Part shown: piece after piece, positions 55,398 to 64,000 of the stretch
Numbering within the stretch: position 1 is the first letter of the stretch
Layout: the number at the start of each line of letters is the position of its first letter
DNA from: Pyricularia pennisetigena
Taxonomy: Eukaryota > Ascomycota > Sordariomycetes > Magnaporthales > Pyriculariaceae
Length of the DNA: 64,000 nt
Assembly (NCBI RefSeq): GCF_004337985.1
Contig: NC_043742.1
Location: 3,954,176 to 4,018,175, forward strand
Direction: 5' to 3'
Notes under the pieces: generated by a model
The model's database searches: none
What the model saw: only the letters and a program-made list of their open reading frames with translations
What the model was told of the DNA's origin: nothing
Program-made: the position numbers and the translations under genes

Positions 55398-56594
55398 TTA
55401 CGCAAGATACTTGAGAATCTTGGCCTTGATTCTCCCTATCAATGTCGAATTCTTGGCAGTGCCTCCATCCATCTTGAGGTCCTCGCTTTCGCTATCCTCT
55501 TTTTGGTCCCGGATTTTGATCTCAGCCTTGTCTTTGCTCGGCTCAGTATCAATCTGTTGGTCTTCTCGCTTGCTCTCTTTAGGCTCCACTTCCTCGTTTT
55601 CTGTGGAAGGAGGAATAATCGCCCACTTATCAATGGGGCCCGCCTTGGTCTCGACCTCATTCATACGAACCAGCATCTCATCAAGCCAAGTGCCTGCTGG
55701 AATGTCGCCAAAATTTAGTTCGTCAACCTGCGCTCGGAGTTCGCCTATTCTCTTCTTCCAGAACTGCCACCTTTCAAGCCCGAACATTTCGATCTCCGGG
55801 CAGAGTAATCCGCCAGATTTGGTGCGCTGTAGCCACTTGAGGGTCTCGGTGCTCCAACCTCGGGACTCTTCTACACCGGCATTTTCCCTAAGGTAGTCGA
55901 ACAAAGTATTGGCGGAGCGCATGATGTGTTCGTGTGTGACGAACAGTCTGGATTTTGCGACCTCGGGATAACCTTCCAGGAAAGGGTTTTCCAACAAGAG
56001 TATCATGTACTGCATAGCAAAGTCAGGAAGGGGGTATGCTCCATTTTCGGTAATGCGTGCGAAAAAGGTTTCCATGCTCATCCATTGCGCGATGTCTTGA
56101 GCGCTTGGCGGTTCGCCTCCCGGTTTCAATCTCCAGGCAGGGTCTGACGGACTCAACACTGGTCAGTTCCCGATTGCCAGATAAGGATGGTGTTATTACT
56201 TGCCTCCAAAAAAGTCATGAACTGGTATATGAAAGTCTGGAAGGCAATCCCAGGTTTCAGAACCGTCCTTTCGATGCTCGCCAAGCACAGGACCACCGTG
56301 CTCTTTGAAGTTGAGCAAGACCTCGGCGAGAACGTCATAAATCTCATGGACCGGGGGCAGGGCCCATAATAAACCAAACATGACCATCCAGATGCGCCAC
56401 GGCATTTCCTCAGCTTTGCCGTCCGGTGCATTGGATACAAGCAGCCGTAGCTTGTCTGCAATTTGAGCAGCCTTTGTTGAGCCATCCTCGGTAGACTGAA
56501 GCGATGCCCTGAAGATGTCGTGGATTTCTGTGGCGGGATCGTCAGGGACAGTGTCTCTCAGTGCAGTGAGCCATTTTTCATCAGTTTCGGTCAT
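55398..56594 (-). CDS. DUF3632-like fungal protein with GC-AG intron
   Basis: Exons 56594-56204 and 56158-55398 give 383 aa. The only junction that keeps frame is a 45-nt intron with donor GCAAGT (GC instead of GT) and acceptor GACCAG, joining FFG to VLSPSDPAW. The alternative GT donor a few bases on breaks the frame. Residues 1-280 are helical and Trp-rich (EEMPWRIWMVMFGLLWALPP, then the second-exon block ending around EMLVRMNEVE), as in fungal DUF3632 proteins that often sit near metabolic or self-recognition genes. The last about 90 residues are charged Lys/Glu/Asp-rich with a basic helix at the end. Function is unknown, and the family assignment rests on overall resemblance. Confidence 0.7.
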
Positions 56595-57127
56595 GATGAT
56601 GGTGCAAATGGGAATTGGTTCCGACCCAAGAAGGCCGAATTTATTGTGTGAGTGCAGGTGATGCTAATGCGAATGAGCCCAAAGAAATCAAAAAAAAGTC
56701 GCAACTAGAAGGATGGCTCTCGTTGAGCTTATATGGAGAGGGTGCCAGACGGATGAGGAGGACGGGTTGATAATGAGGGTGAGTCAAAAGTTATTGCGCA
56801 TGTTGCTCCTCTTCACGTGTAATACTTGCCTGTCTTATCTTGGCTGCTGCATTTCACTGCAAGAGTTCTTCAATTAGCCGCCCTTGGTTACAGGCCTCGC
56901 ACCAACAATCAGCCTTGTTTCAACATGAGGCCCCCTCGCGGTCACGGCGGCTAGCTACCATGCCTGCTCGCAGTCACAATTTGCCCTTTGTTCATTATGC
57001 CCCGCATGGCACATAAACAGGCCAACACTGCCCGGAAAGGGCATATTGATTCACCATGACAGTCAATCGTGGCCAATCAAATATACCCCGGCGCTTAAAA
57101 CACCTGCTCTGTCCTTAAGCGCCGCTA

Positions 57128-57159
<32 letters not shown>

Positions 57160-57649
57160 ATGTTTCCGTGAATATGCTGGCCGTGAAAGCTGGTCGCATT
57201 TGGCGTTGGTATACTCACTTGAGGCATATTCACTAGCCGCCGTTGCGAGAGACGGATTGACTTGCATCTGCTAAGCGCCAAAGCAGGCCTCACCTCCATA
57301 CCACAAGCCTAGGTACTATTCTGAGCCTGAGGAAAGCAAACGTTTACGCGCAGAGGGTAGGTAGATTATCTTGGCTTGTACAAAATACCGCTTCTTCTCG
57401 TAGGCCTGCGCATCTCATCAGGACATTCACTTTGTGATATAAGGACATGATGTTGCACGGCTTTGAATTCCCAGACTACCATTCAATATCCTTCTTTTTA
57501 CAAGTCACCTTCACTTCTTCCTTTTTAAGTTGCATTTCACGACACTGCTGGTCGATGCACAAATAGCTGTGCTATATCCCCCCTCTCTGTCTTTCGATTC
57601 TACCTGTAAATCCATCCCTGTTTTTTTTCTAGACACACACCAGAACACA
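56595..57649. other. Intergenic, with a 30-A run
   Basis: Divergent upstream regions. A-run at 57129-57158. TATCC/CTTTTT pyrimidine-rich sequence before 57650 is probable promoter and 5' UTR of the MGCSSS gene. No gene recognised. Confidence 0.5.
57129..57158. repeat. Poly-A run of 30
   Basis: Thirty consecutive As; not associated with a recognisable retroelement by eye. Confidence 0.9.
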
Positions 57650-58322
57650 ATGGGGTGCTCTTCCAGCAAGACGGTTCACGAAGACGTATCTCACCCCACC
57701 GCGTCAGGCGAACCAAGTGAGGACATACTACTCTCAGCCGAATACGTTGTTGAACCACCACCAGCACGCAAAGCCGGCCCTCGCACGCAGTTTACACCCG
57801 ATCAATATCCTGCCAAGGTGCCCAAACTCGAAACCAGGCCCACAAACTCATCATATGTTTGTGATACCCCAACATGCCAGGTGTTGCCGTACGGCGGCTT
57901 GATGCTTACATGATTCTCTTGTTCAGTATCCCACTCTTTTTGTCGTACCGCCGCGTTGCAACAAATTTATACGCGCCAGTGATGCCGATGCACAGATGGC
58001 GGGTGTCATGCCAGCTTTTCAAAAACAGACGAGGGACGAACCTTACCCGAGCCCATACAAGAACCTGGGAAATCAAGTGGACGTGCCGTTTCCTCCAGAT
58101 GGGCTGCATTACAGCCATGTCCCAATTTATGCGGCACGTCAGACGCCTTATGTCTTGAACGAGGCTCCCGGATCGGTCCGCGCTATCTACAACGAGAATG
58201 ACCCCAAAAACTATGTCCTGGTCCAGCACGACAAGAGCAAAAAAGTAGCGCCCCAGCCTGGGCAGAGACCAACCCAGGCTCCTTTCACTCTTCTACCTCG
58301 AGTCCACAGACTTGAGGCTTAG
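57650..58322 (+). CDS. Predicted N-acylated (MGCSSS) small protein, 185 aa
   Basis: Proposed exons 57650-57880 and 57996-58322, both phase 0. The donor GTGTTG is weak and the acceptor GATGCACAG is normal. Alternative donors were considered but did not fit frame. The start MGCSSSKTVHED carries Gly2 for N-myristoylation and Cys3 for palmitoylation, the signature of dually acylated membrane-bound proteins such as fungal Gpa-type or Vac8-like tails. The rest is Pro/Tyr/Asn-rich and disordered, with repeated PYPSPYKN, VPFPPDG and VPIYAARQTPY elements. No catalytic domain. I do not recognise the family. Plasma-membrane or vacuole-membrane tethering is inferred from the first residues alone. Confidence 0.55.
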
Positions 58323-59218
58323 ACAGGGCAGTCAATTGGGTCTTGGGCCATTCGTATTAATAAGGATCATTGGAAGGCTGGGATTCATTACTGTAGAATG
58401 TAGGAAAGACTTGCATATCCAGCATTAGAAGGAAACTTATTCATAGGGCTTGAATGTGAACAGCTTCAGAGGATGTGTAGCTTAATTGCTGTTGTTTGAG
58501 AACCCGACGGTACAAGTGGGCAATACAAGTCTACGCTTTCATTACTGACATCGTGTGCAATATTGGGAACACCCGAGACTATTGGAGCTATTATTATGAA
58601 CACAACGATCAAGCTTCTGAGAGACCAACCGACTGGGTTGACAAAACAGAAGGATATTCCATAGAGTGTCAGCTAAGGTCCCAGACATTTTTAGGAACTG
58701 TAGAGTTCTTGAAATTATCCCTTGCCTGGAAATAATCTGATAGAATCTGATCATAACCATGCCTCGTAGGTGGTGGAGCAACCTTTTCCGTTTATTACCT
58801 GTCTGGGGCACCCAAGTATGCCTAGATAGTGGAGGGTAGGTAGGAGCAGCCCCAGGCTTTCACTCAGGGCAGGAACCAAAACAAACGCACATAACCCGTA
58901 GTAAAGAAAGCTTCCCGCAGTATTGGTGTCCGTTTCTCACCCTAACTTACCAGACTGAGGTCAGTTTGGGAAAGATTCGTGACCTAGTTCCTACCTCTCT
59001 CACTTGGAATGAGCCCAATTTGACTTGTGAGGCTATCCATTTCTTCACATCCACTTCACCTTTGACCTCTGTGAAATCTTCTCCATTATTTGACAAACTT
59101 GATGTACAAAATCAAAATCCGGCGCTGCTCGTAACATTCTAACGCACATCTTGTTATCAGCAATTCCCTACCAGTCACCAAGTCTTCACCCACATAGCCA
59201 TCACCATCCCCCACCGCA
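58323..59218. other. Intergenic
   Basis: No supported gene. C/T and A/C-rich sequence just before 59219 resembles a 5' UTR. Confidence 0.5.
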
Positions 59219-59899
59219 ATGGACGAGTTCCCGTTCTACGGCAAAACCTGCGACGGTCGTGATCGCGTAGGCGACTGGAGCATGTTTCTGGTGCCGGAGC
59301 ACGAGCGACAGATTGCGTACCGCGAAAAGCGGCGGGTCCCAGACCAGCAGGACTTTGAGCGGCGATTCCAGCAGGAGAACCAGCGCATCACGTACGGGCA
59401 CGTCGACTACAAGGGCTACTTCATCTCGGTCGAGCGGACCATCCGGGACCCCGCAGCCAAGAAGATGCCGACTGGAAAATACGACCTCATCGTCGAGCGT
59501 CGCACCGAGGACGGCATCATTGGTAAAGCCGTCTCGGTCTGCGCCATGGTCGACCTCTGGGCAGCCGCCGGCGTGCCCATGTGGCACATCAACCAGCTGA
59601 TACGCGGCGAGGCCGTCACAGACTTTGGTGAGCCCACGAACCGTGCTCCCTTTGGACCGCCTCCTACCGAGAAGGCTCCCGAGAGCGACGCCTCTAAGAA
59701 GAGGCCCATGACCAACTTGGCCGACCTCGGCCGGCCCATCATGATCAAGTCTCTCCTGCTTCGAGCTCGCGCGGACAGGGCCAACTCCAACAAGCCCTCG
59801 ACCATCCCGCCCAAGGAGGATGTGGAAACGCTGATCTCGAATTTTATTCCCGATGGCGGCCCGATGGCGCGCCGTGTAACCAGAAGACGCTCGAACTGA
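59219..59899 (+). CDS. Uncharacterised protein, 226 aa
   Basis: Single exon with a good CGCAATGG start context and strong coding GC bias. The N-terminal half is compact and charged, with repeated W/F/Y (DWSMFLVPEHERQIAYREKR, and GYFISVERTIRDP). A helical middle contains AVSVCAMVDLWAAAGVPMWH. The C-terminal about 75 residues are Pro/Arg/Lys-rich and end with basic RRVTRRRSN, possibly a nuclear signal. No signal peptide or clear domain. I do not recognise the family. Confidence 0.65.
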   Translation: MDEFPFYGKTCDGRDRVGDWSMFLVPEHERQIAYREKRRVPDQQDFERRFQQENQRITYGHVDYKGYFISVERTIRDPAAKKMPTGKYDLIVERRTEDGIIGKAVSVCAMVDLWAAAGVPMWHINQLIRGEAVTDFGEPTNRAPFGPPPTEKAPESDASKKRPMTNLADLGRPIMIKSLLLRARADRANSNKPSTIPPKEDVETLISNFIPDGGPMARRVTRRRSN

Positions 59900-60589
59900 A
59901 GCGGACCGAAGATATTCTTTTATTGTGAATTCGAACTTGGATGATACAGCTGCTTCGCAGCTGCTTCGGCCCGGACCGCCAAAGTGTGTAGGACGTACGA
60001 ACACAGGTTAGCTCCTTTTCTACAGTCAGTTCTAGGGCTTGTCTGACCTTTGCTTTCTGACAGCTTTCGTAGCTTTCTTTATGAACATGATGACTAGGTT
60101 ATCCTGGCAATGGAAATTCACAGTAAAGTGTCATTCAGCAACCTCAAGGGCCTATATGGTAGGAACTGCTAGGAAATTACCCAGATCTTACCGTGATAGT
60201 CAGCATCCTGCAATAGATGCTAACGATATATTTATGGATTTAGGTCCAGACTGAATTATCAAATCTCAGCAACCGTTTCCATAGTAGCAGCGTTTCATTA
60301 GGTCAACTTGTGAAAGTATTTTTTCATACTATGCAGCTCTCGGAACAGCTCTTTTGTTCATTTTGTATGCCGACTGGGCACATGTATAACATCAAGAAAT
60401 GAGGCGTGGTATTAGTACCAGTTCAAAGCGAGGTCAACAAACCAGTTGGGGGCTCTCGATACTGCCCAGAGCCAAATGTCAGTTGAGAAGTATGGAACGA
60501 GTGTATCAATGAGATGGAAGTCTTGAGCACCAATAACAAGTTGACTAAAACATGTTACTTTGTAACTGACGGAGGCTGACTTCCCACCT
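59900..60589. other. Intergenic, convergent 3' ends
   Basis: Nothing recognised. Confidence 0.55.
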
Positions 60590-61159
60590 CTATTTCCGAA
60601 TACATGCCCCAGTAGCCTCAATGCTGAATGAAGTCGTCCCGACATAGGTTTGATGCGTGCCAGTCCCATCCGTCACCATAGGAAAATCCGCAGCTGGCAT
60701 CAGCCTCGAGCCACCCCTCGAACACCCATCCAAGTGGACATCGGTCAGGACCAGGCGGTAGCTGCCGAGCGCCGAGATGCTCTGAAACTGAAATAACACC
60801 GCCGTGTCACTGCACGAGAACGGCGAGGTGGTCGCCGGGAATGTGGTGCCTGCGGACACGCTCCCGGTGCAGATGACTGTGGCCGTGTTGGGGAACTCGA
60901 CGACGATGAAAGCCCAGCTGTTTTTCGTTTGGGTTTATAAATTGTTGGTGTAAGCACTGTGCCCCCATAACTTCTCAGGAGGTGACCATCCGTAATACGA
61001 GAGATTGCAGACCACATACCGGCAGCCCCCACTGGCCTGGCAGCTGGCAGCGAAACCGGTAATGTCGAAGCGTTGCACGGGCTGGACTTGACGCTGCTCC
61101 AGGGGAGAGGCCGCGGCCGTGGAGGCGAGGGCAGATACAAAGATGGAGAAACGCTTCAT
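60590..61159 (-). CDS. Small secreted protein with six cysteines
   Basis: Exons 61159-61020 and 60917-60590 give 155 aa. The 102-nt intron (GTATGT...AACAG) splits an Arg codon and joins SGGC|R to WAFIVVEFP. A signal peptide of about 18 residues (MKRFSIFVSALASTAAAS) is followed by a possible Kex2-like or propeptide stretch. Mature Cys are at about 40, 46, 63, 82, 112 and 152, an even number compatible with three disulfides. Alternating hydrophobic strands (FDITGF, FIVVEFP, YRLVLTDVHL, TTSFSIEA) suggest a small beta barrel, somewhat like Alt a 1-type (AA1-like) secreted proteins; that link is a guess. Likely extracellular; candidate apoplastic effector or wall protein. Confidence 0.75.
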
Positions 61160-61941
61160 CTCGACGTGACTGGACGGGATCGATCTTGGTTCAGAGCCAA
61201 CAACTCGTTTCCTGCAGGTGCCAGAAGGGCTGAGAAACGCACAGGTTCTGTGGCAAGGCCGGTCTGTTATAGCTTGTTGACAAACTAGCTCTTGCTTCTT
61301 GTCTTTCTCAGTTGCTCCCTATTGGAATGTCTTTTCTTTTGACAAGTCCCATTCCGAACACGGGCATAAATATACATATCAAATTGTTAGTGCGTTTTCG
61401 TGGCACAGCTCACCGTCGACTGGTCTGGTCTGGAACTCTCACGCCCCCTCGTTTCGACTTGATATGTCTGTTTTTGGCAGAAAAGAGGCCATGCGGTGGA
61501 CCGGTGAGCGGTTCCTTCACCGAAACAACGGTAAGGGTCAGCCTGTGCCACCGGAAGCTCAGGTCTGGCACCTTTTGGCTTCATGGAGCCGCGAGAATGG
61601 CACTCAGTCTTCGACAACCTAGTTCCCAAGTCTATTTAGCATTCCAGATTCTAATTAGACTTGTCTTGGTTATTATAGGTATTTTGGTATCAGACTACAA
61701 TGAAGTACTTTCGTAGGTCAGTATGCACTACTCTTTTGAATTCCGCAAGATTCTTTTCAGTTGTTCTGCACTTGGTAGCTATAAACAAACTAATTGTGAC
61801 AGCAATATACAGGGGAATATCCAATCGTGCTCATTAACCAACGGCAGGACAAGAATGACCCAGGAAGCTCGTCGAGGCCCTCACTTATGAGAAGATCTCC
61901 CGCATAAAATCAACGTCTTGTTGGCGCTGCAACACAACCCC
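61160..61941. other. Intergenic
   Basis: Promoter of the small secreted protein (minus strand) and 3' flank of the oxygenase gene. No other gene recognised. Confidence 0.5.
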
Positions 61942-64000
61942 TCAATCATCCCACCGTATCTTCATGCTCATCGGCGCCTGCGAAAAGGCGCTCTCGTCGG
62001 CGTTGACATAGGTCCTGAGCCCCGACCACTGCGGCTTCTCCGCGGTCGTCCTGCCCACTTGGCCGTGCCACTGGCTCGCAGGGAGCGACTTAAAAACGCC
62101 GCGCCCGCCCTCGGCCCTCCGCAGCCCGTCGAGCCGCAGCAGCACCTTGAGGATGGCCGTCATGGTGACGCGCACGACGTTCTCGCCGGCGCACCGGTGC
62201 GGCCCCAGGCCGAAGAAGGTGTACGAGTCCAGGGGGCGGTCGAGCCTGACGTTTTCCGGGTCCGGGAAGGCGGTCGCATCGTGCGCGGCCGTCGTCAGGT
62301 CCACCAGCACAATCGAGCCCCTGGGCAGCTTGACCGTCCGTGTGGTCTCTGCCTGCTCGGGGTTCGGGATGGGCCGGAGGAAGGTCGGGTCCTTGGGGTC
62401 CGGCAGGCACGGGACGTTGTCTTGGATTGTTTGGTCCGCGGCTACGAATCGGGGCACGGCCGTCGTGCTGCGGAGGCGGGCGCCTTCAAAGAGACTGTGA
62501 TAACAGGCAAGGTCAGTCGGGCCTGGCAGATGTTCCCGGGTTCCAGTCAGCTTCTGACGNNNNNNNNNNNNNNNNNNNNNNNNNNNNNNNNNNNACCTAC
62601 TACTTCATCAGCGTGTCGAAAGCTTCAGGGGTGTCCAGGTGGGCGAGACGCTTCATCTCGGGGAGGTGCTCGGCTCCGTCATCCGACATGTAATAGTCTA
62701 GACACTGCGCCATGATCTGCGTCTGGTTGGCGGTGCCTGCAGCGATGGAGGGCATAATCTGACCAAAGACGGCCTCCTTGACCGATTTCCCTTGTCCGTA
62801 GGCCTCGACCATCCGACGAAGCATGAGGTCGCCGTAGCTCTTCAAGATGGGCGTAGGCGGCAGTTCACCGCCGTTCTGATGTATGCCGCTGCCGTTGGCG
62901 GCCTTTCCGACGACGGCCGCATGAGAGTGTTTGAAACTGTGAAAGACGGACCCCATCTCCTCAATGTGCTGCTCGACGAGGGCGCCCAGCTTTTGCGTCG
63001 CGGCACGGGCGTCCTGGCGGAGCTTGAACGACTTGCTCACGTCGTTGTCCCAAAAGATGGGCGAGAAGATGAGCATCAGCGCGCGGAACATGTCGTGGTC
63101 GCTGTAGACGCCGCCCTCCTTGCCCTCGGTCTTGATGGGGAGCGAATACACGGCGGCAAAGAAGCGGGCGTTGGCGAGGCCGATGACGTCGCGAATCACG
63201 TCCACCTCGTGCGTGTGCACCTCGAGATGCGGGCCCTTGTCCTGCACCTTGGCCGAGTAGCGCCTGAGGAGATCCCAGGTCGTGGCTTCGCAGAACCGCC
63301 TAGCCTCGTCCTGCCACGCCTCGGGCGAGAAGATGCACTTGATGAACTGCTCCCTGCTCTGCCGGTTGGCGGACGCGTCGCCAGCAAGCGCGAATCCCAA
63401 CCCCGGATTCTCTCCCGTCGGGTCCTTGGTCAGGAACCCAATGCTCTCGCCCCACACCACCTTGAAGTCCTTTTGGTTGTTGAGGATCTCGACGGCGGCC
63501 GCGTGCGAGCGGATGATGTGCGTCGCTGGCTTGCGCTGCGGCGGCTGCCACGAGTACTTGCCAGAGAGGCCCAGGCTCTCCATGATCTTCTTGTTCTCCG
63601 AGGGTGTCACAAAGGGGAAGTGGGCGTAGATGCTGTTCTGGACGTAGTGGTTCGGGAAGGCGCGGAAGAAGAGCTTGTAGATGACGTTGCCGTTGTCGAC
63701 CGTCTTGTCGGTGGCAGCCTCTTGGTGGCCAAAGTTGGTGAGGTTCCTCGGGGTGTAGTCGACGGTGAAGAAGCGATCGCCCCGGACCAGAGTCACCGCG
63801 TCCGACAGGATCGCCCTGCCCGTCGTCGATGGCGGGCAGAGGCCACTGCCAGGGACGACCACGGGCTTTGGTGCCTCGGCGTTGATGCCGGGGTACAGCT
63901 CGACGGCGTCGGGAGAGCCGTACATCTCGGCCAACAGCTTGGCGACCTTGGGGTCCGGGTTGATGTCTTCAAACCTGTCGTAGCGCTTGAGCCCGATGAA
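61942..64000 (-). CDS. Linoleate diol synthase / psi-producing oxygenase (dioxygenase-P450 fusion), 3' part
   Basis: Partial: the gene continues past the right edge; the frame is open to base 64000. Exons seen are >64000-62601 and 62494-61942. The intron (62600-62495) holds the 35-N gap, and the joint restores DTLMK|YLFEGARL. Visible parts: the end of the heme-peroxidase dioxygenase domain (LAEMYGSPDAVELYPGI), a linker, and the P450-like domain. The latter has the I-helix motif GTANQTQIMAQ (the Asn-Gln pair used by diol-synthase isomerases in place of the acid-Thr pair) and the heme-thiolate Cys in FGLGPHRCAGENV. Such enzymes make 8-hydroperoxide and convert it to 5,8-, 7,8- or other diols, oxylipins that affect sporulation and infection. 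Because the thiolate Cys and Asn-Gln are intact, the isomerase half should be active. The subtype cannot be told from this part. Confidence 0.93.
62560..62594. other. Assembly gap inside an intron
   Basis: 35 Ns within the diol-synthase intron; no coding sequence is lost according to the frame joint on both sides. Confidence 0.85.

Noticed and set aside
57129..57158. 30-A run considered as a LINE/SINE tail
   Set aside because: No RNA Pol III box or reverse-transcriptase sequence upstream and no visible duplication.
59201..60004. 267-codon open frame on the minus strand
   Set aside because: It is antisense to the 226-aa gene, Arg/Val/Gly/His-rich as expected for a GC-rich shadow frame, and has no domain.

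Overview
The window is nuclear DNA of a filamentous ascomycete, most likely a Sordariomycete and possibly Magnaporthales. That placement is inferred from the gene families: HapX, an AA9 LPMO with CBM1, a linoleate-diol-synthase-type oxygenase, 2EXR and DUF3632 proteins, Rtt109 and Ugo1. It also fits the short 45-115 nt introns with GT..CTAAC..AG signals, the intron-bearing tRNAs, and one to two kb of AT-richer spacer between GC-rich coding blocks. It is not bacterial and has no operons. I reconstructed splicing by hand; every exon junction given keeps the frame, but none has transcript support.

Layout. 1-7.5 kb: a spliced orphan gene, a secreted GH79 glucuronidase-like enzyme with a GPI-type tail, and tRNA-Arg(ACG). 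7.5-15.6 kb: a C2H2 zinc-finger protein, an assembly gap after a 49-T run, cytosolic glutamyl-tRNA synthetase divergent from mitochondrial ribosomal protein uL1m, and COG2 tail-to-tail with uL1m. 15.6-28.4 kb: hapX, with two perfect ATCWGATAA elements in its promoter, a 3.6-kb gene-poor stretch, and an intronless 1817-codon gene ending in Sel1-like repeats. 28-35.6 kb: a small gene built by tandem duplication of an exon plus its intron, an acidic orphan, a TXNDC17-like thioredoxin with only one active-site cysteine, and RRP15. 36-43 kb: mitochondrial ferredoxin divergent from Ugo1, a peroxisomal (SKL) acyl-CoA thioesterase, and a membrane-tethered lectin-like protein. 44.5-50 kb: an AA9-CBM1 LPMO, a RidA-family protein and tRNA-Gly(GCC). 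50.5-64 kb: RTT109 divergent from mL57, a 2EXR protein, a DUF3632-like gene with a GC-AG intron, an MGCSSS acylation-motif protein, an orphan, a six-cysteine secreted protein, and the 3' part of a dioxygenase-P450 fusion running off the right edge.

Several genes connect functionally. HapX controls iron use, and the mitochondrial [2Fe-2S] ferredoxin, GluRS, uL1m, mL57 and Ugo1 are housekeeping or mitochondrial. The GH79 enzyme, LPMO, lectin-like protein and small secreted protein are surface or secreted functions of a plant-associated or plant-degrading fungus. I found no CRISPR array, prophage, insertion sequence, intact transposon or biosynthetic cluster. The most unusual signals are the exon-intron tandem duplication at 29.76-30.41 kb, the iron-regulatory sites before hapX, and the monothiol TXNDC17-like protein.
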